Shown here: piece by piece, positions 61,599 through 64,000 of the stretch | Layout: every line of letters starts with the position of its first letter | How positions within the stretch are numbered: the stretch's first letter is position 1 | Source: Paenibacillus sp. FSL R7-0204 | GTDB lineage: Bacteria; Bacillota; Bacilli; Paenibacillales; Paenibacillaceae | Direction: 5' to 3' | Length of the DNA stretch: 64,000 nucleotides | NCBI RefSeq assembly: GCF_038002225.1 | Contig: NZ_JBBOCA010000001.1 | Location: 3,224,001-3,288,000, forward strand | Notes under the pieces: model-generated | Databases searched by the model: none | Told to the model about the DNA's origin: nothing | What the model saw: the letters and a program-made list of their open reading frames with translations, nothing else | Translations under genes and position numbers: made by a program

Positions 61599-62483
61599 TC
61601 AGCCTTTGACTGCTCCGAGCAGGGCGCCTTTGGTGAAATGCTTCTGCACAAAAGGATAAGCGGCCAGCATCGGCACAGTAGCGATGACAATGACTGCCAT
61701 TTTGATCGTCTGGGCCGGCGGTACAATATCGACCGAGCTTCCTTCCGCCTGCATCCCGCTGGAGACAATGACGATCTGGCGCAGCAGCACCTGGATCGGC
61801 CATTTTGCCGAATCATTCATATAGAGGATCGCGTTCATGTACGTATTCCAGTAAGCAACCGCATAGAACAGGGAGATGGTGGCGATGGAAGGCAGGGCCA
61901 GCGGCAGCATGATCCGCATGAAGATTCCGAAGTCATTGCTTCCGTCGATCTTGGCGGACTCCTCCAGACTGTCAGGCAGCGCCTGGAAGAAGTTGCGCAT
62001 GATAATCATGTTGAAGGCATTGACGGCAACCGGGAAGATCAGGGACCCGTACGAGTTGATCAGGCCGACGCTTTTGACGACCAGGAAGGTGGGGATCATT
62101 CCGCCGCTGAACAGCATGGAGAAGACGACGATGAAGTTAATCGTATTGCGGGCAGGCAGGTATCTCCTGGACAAGCCGTAGGCCATCAGCGCGGTAAGCA
62201 GCATACTGACTACGGTTCCTGCAATAGTGACACCTACGGATACCCCGAGTCCCCGGAAGATGGTAGGCGTTGAGAGAATGTAGCGGTACGCGTCCAGGGA
62301 GAAGGTAGTCGGGAATAGGATGAACCGCTTGGCCATGACCTCCTGGGTGGTAGCGAAGGAGCTGGCAATGATATTGATGAAGGGCAATAAGCAGACAAGC
62401 GCAATCAGAACGAGTATGGCTGTATTAACGAAGGTGAAGATCCTTCCGCCGACCGATTCTTTTCTACGTGAGCTATGGTTCAT
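61599..62483 (-). CDS. Carbohydrate ABC transporter permease, LplC/YtcP-like
   Basis: 294 residues with six membrane segments. The cytoplasmic EAA loop reads 'LEESAKIDGSNDFGIFMRIMLPLALPSIATISLF', and the N-terminal 'VFTFVNTAILVLIALVCLLPFINIIASSFAT' is typical of LplC-type permeases for oligosaccharides (pectin or hemicellulose-derived). It should partner with the LplB-like permease at 62762, yet is transcribed divergently from it, with 278 bp between; normally the two are in one operon. GAGGAGG precedes the ATG. Confidence 0.92.
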   Translation of the reverse strand: MNHSSRRKESVGGRIFTFVNTAILVLIALVCLLPFINIIASSFATTQEVMAKRFILFPTTFSLDAYRYILSTPTIFRGLGVSVGVTIAGTVVSMLLTALMAYGLSRRYLPARNTINFIVVFSMLFSGGMIPTFLVVKSVGLINSYGSLIFPVAVNAFNMIIMRNFFQALPDSLEESAKIDGSNDFGIFMRIMLPLALPSIATISLFYAVAYWNTYMNAILYMNDSAKWPIQVLLRQIVIVSSGMQAEGSSVDIVPPAQTIKMAVIVIATVPMLAAYPFVQKHFTKGALLGAVKG

Positions 62484-62535
62484 TCTGTGATCCTCCTCGG
62501 TTTTCAGTACCTCTTCACTGTAACAAGGAGCGGAA

Positions 62536-62722
62536 ATTACGTATATAATCCGGGCATGAGGTGTTCGCAGTCCAGCCCTGTGCAGCCCGTCTCCGCAGAA
62601 TAATCATTAGCCTAGGCGGGTAATCCTCAGAGGAGATCTGATCGGCCTTAACCGCGCAGCCACGCGGGTTCTGTAAACGCTATCACATAATGATTATATA
62701 CGTAATGTAAGAAATTTCTTAC
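62536..62722. promoter_or_regulatory. Mirrored 15-bp promoter motif and a 16-bp palindrome between divergent permeases
   Basis: GATTATATACGTAAT occurs on the plus strand at 62692-62706 and, as its exact reverse complement, at 62536-62550. Each copy faces its own permease gene, so both transcription units have the same element about 55-70 bp before their starts. On the plus side it runs directly into the perfect palindrome GTAAGAAATTTCTTAC (62707-62722). The TATATA within the motif may be a -10. A regulator, such as the AraC-type protein at 59211, may bind here. Confidence 0.6.
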
Positions 62723-62761
62723 GCTGAGAACGTAACAGGAACGAGCAAAGGAGGCTGACAT

Positions 62762-63721
62762 GTGAAAACAACAAGCATCACCGCAACACCAAATCTGACC
62801 ATAGAAAAGGGGAAAGGCGCACGCGCTCTTACGGCTCTGAACAAATACAAGCTGCTGTATCTGATGATCCTGCCCGGGCTGCTGTATTTCATCATCTTCA
62901 AATATTTGCCCATGGGCGGGCTGATCATTGCGTTCCAGAATTATCAGCCGTTCCAGGGAATTACCGGGAGTGAGTGGGTCGGTCTGAAGCATTTCATCCG
63001 GTTATTTACGGAGCCTACGTTCATGCAGCTGCTGCGCAATACCCTGATTCTGTTTGCCATGAACATTGTGATCTTCTTCCCTCTGCCGATTATTGTAGCC
63101 TTGATGCTGAACGAGTTGAAGGGACGCTATCTCAAGAACTGGATTCAGACGATTATCTACATCCCGCACTTCATGTCCTGGGTCATCATTGTCTCTATTA
63201 CGTATGTGTTCCTGACGGTGGATGGCGGGGTCATCAATGAGCTGATCGCAAGTCTCGGCGGCACCAAAATCAGCTTCCTCACCTCCTCCGAGTGGCTGCG
63301 GACGATCTATATCCTGCAGATTATCTGGAAGGAGCTTGGGTGGTCGACCATTATCTATCTGGCAGCCATTACTGTAGTGGACCCGCAGCTCTATGAAGCC
63401 TCCGAGATGGACGGGGCAAGCCGTCTGCGCAAGACCTGGCATGTTACACTGCCGGCGATCCGTCCCGTGATTATTACCCTGCTGATTCTCAAAATTGGCA
63501 GCACGCTGGATCTCGGCTTCGAACATATGTATCTGCTGCTGAATTCGCTGAACCGCAGTGTCGCTGAGATTTTCGATACCTATATCTATACGGCGGGCCT
63601 CAAGAACGGGCAATTAAGCTTCAGCACCACGATAGGCTTGTTCAAGGGCGTTGTCGGGTTAATTCTCGTGATGCTCTCTAACAAGCTGGCTAAAAGAATG
63701 GGCGAAGACGGCGTGTATTAA
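62762..63721 (+). CDS. Carbohydrate ABC transporter permease, LplB/YteP-like
   Basis: About 319 residues from a GTG at 62762 (AAAGGAGG upstream). Six membrane segments and the EAA loop 'PQLYEASEMDGASRLRKTWHVTLPAIRPVIITLLI'. 'YKLLYLMILPGLLYFIIFKYLPMGGLIIAFQNYQPFQGI' is the LplB signature. It is followed 41 bp later by a solute-binding lipoprotein gene. It needs an LplC-type partner, most likely the divergent gene at 61599; the ATPase is usually a shared MsmX-type protein encoded elsewhere. Confidence 0.93.
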   Translation: MKTTSITATPNLTIEKGKGARALTALNKYKLLYLMILPGLLYFIIFKYLPMGGLIIAFQNYQPFQGITGSEWVGLKHFIRLFTEPTFMQLLRNTLILFAMNIVIFFPLPIIVALMLNELKGRYLKNWIQTIIYIPHFMSWVIIVSITYVFLTVDGGVINELIASLGGTKISFLTSSEWLRTIYILQIIWKELGWSTIIYLAAITVVDPQLYEASEMDGASRLRKTWHVTLPAIRPVIITLLILKIGSTLDLGFEHMYLLLNSLNRSVAEIFDTYIYTAGLKNGQLSFSTTIGLFKGVVGLILVMLSNKLAKRMGEDGVY

Positions 63722-63762
63722 GGCTAAGGCTAACTATTTCTATCTACCAAAGGAGAAGTGTT

Positions 63763-64000
63763 ATGAACAAAAGATGGGTCACGCTAATTGCAATCGCTAC
63801 AATGGCTACCACTATGCTCTCGGCATGCGGCGGAGACAAGGAAGAGAAGAAGAATGCCGCACCAGAGGATCTGAACTCGAAGCTGGAAGTAAGCTGGCTG
63901 AATATTCTGCACACAGCTTCGCCGCCGACCGATACGATCAAATCGCTGCTTGAGGAATATACCAACAGTAAAATCACCTTCAACTGGGTACCTGATGCTT
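63763..64000 (+). CDS. Extracellular solute-binding lipoprotein, 3' end outside window
   Basis: Starts at ATG 63763 with AAAGGAG. The signal peptide ends in the lipobox LSAC (Cys about 22), then a Lys/Glu-rich linker and 'LEVSWLNILHTASPPTDTIKSLLEEYTNSKITFNWVPDA', the beginning of an LplA/YtcQ-type substrate-binding protein. The gene runs off the right edge. It belongs to the operon with the LplB-like permease. Confidence 0.88.
   Translation, partial: MNKRWVTLIAIATMATTMLSACGGDKEEKKNAAPEDLNSKLEVSWLNILHTASPPTDTIKSLLEEYTNSKITFNWVPDA

Overview
The window looks like a chromosome segment of a Paenibacillus-type Bacillota: about half G+C in most genes, strong AGGAGG-type ribosome binding sites, many TTG and GTG starts, and a typical gene stock (copper-amine-oxidase N-terminal domain protein, secreted GH26 and GH5 glycanases, a membrane-anchored AraC regulator with LplB/LplC-type sugar permeases, DegV, a UPF0173-type hydrolase, DUF255). 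The genus is inferred from family content and not from a marker gene.

Region 1-23 kb is mainly house-style accessory metabolism and regulation: a chaperone-tailed S74 protein (left edge, partial), a WYL regulator, a divergent LysR/MFS pair, a mannanase-membrane protein-endoglucanase cluster, a MarR-nitroreductase operon with a tandem palindromic operator, a CPBP protease, an alcohol dehydrogenase-like enzyme next to a decayed TetR gene, a V8-like protease, a two-component system, and a MerR-methyltransferase fusion facing an MTA/SAH deaminase across a 19-bp-spaced MerR-type promoter. Behind the two-component system lies a decayed second copy of its kinase, split by a small P-loop gene.

Region 23-36 kb is a mosaic of lower-G+C, short and broken genes: a toxin-antitoxin-like pair with a frameshifted PemK-like toxin and an unusual helically phased repeat array upstream, a frameshifted matrixin-like metalloprotease next to a lipoprotein sharing its C-terminal domain, truncated metallophosphoesterase and MerR fragments, and orphan immunity-type genes (SUKH, DUF4275, Imm5-like). 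Region 36-41 kb returns to ordinary regulators, then a SUKH-HEAT protein and an ADP-ribosylglycohydrolase.

Region 41.2-50.6 kb is a strongly AT-rich defence island: a 1338-residue protein with a probable N-terminal nuclease and a P-loop NTPase (Avs/STAND-like architecture), a decayed IS200-type element, and a Gabija-like pair (OLD nuclease plus UvrD helicase). The Gabija segment is bracketed by two copies of the 5' end of a DUF255 thioredoxin-domain gene, one decayed (45.4 kb) and one intact (50.9 kb), which suggests insertion at, or rearrangement around, that gene.

Region 51-64 kb is core-like: the DUF255 protein, a PaaX-like regulator, hydrolases, an APH-type kinase, DegV, a small Sm-like surface protein, an intergenic repeat cluster, and a sugar ABC transporter locus whose two permease genes are divergent and share a mirrored 15-bp promoter motif, running off the right edge in a solute-binding lipoprotein.

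At least ten genes are frameshifted, truncated or fragmentary. All assignments come from reading the sequence; no database search was possible.
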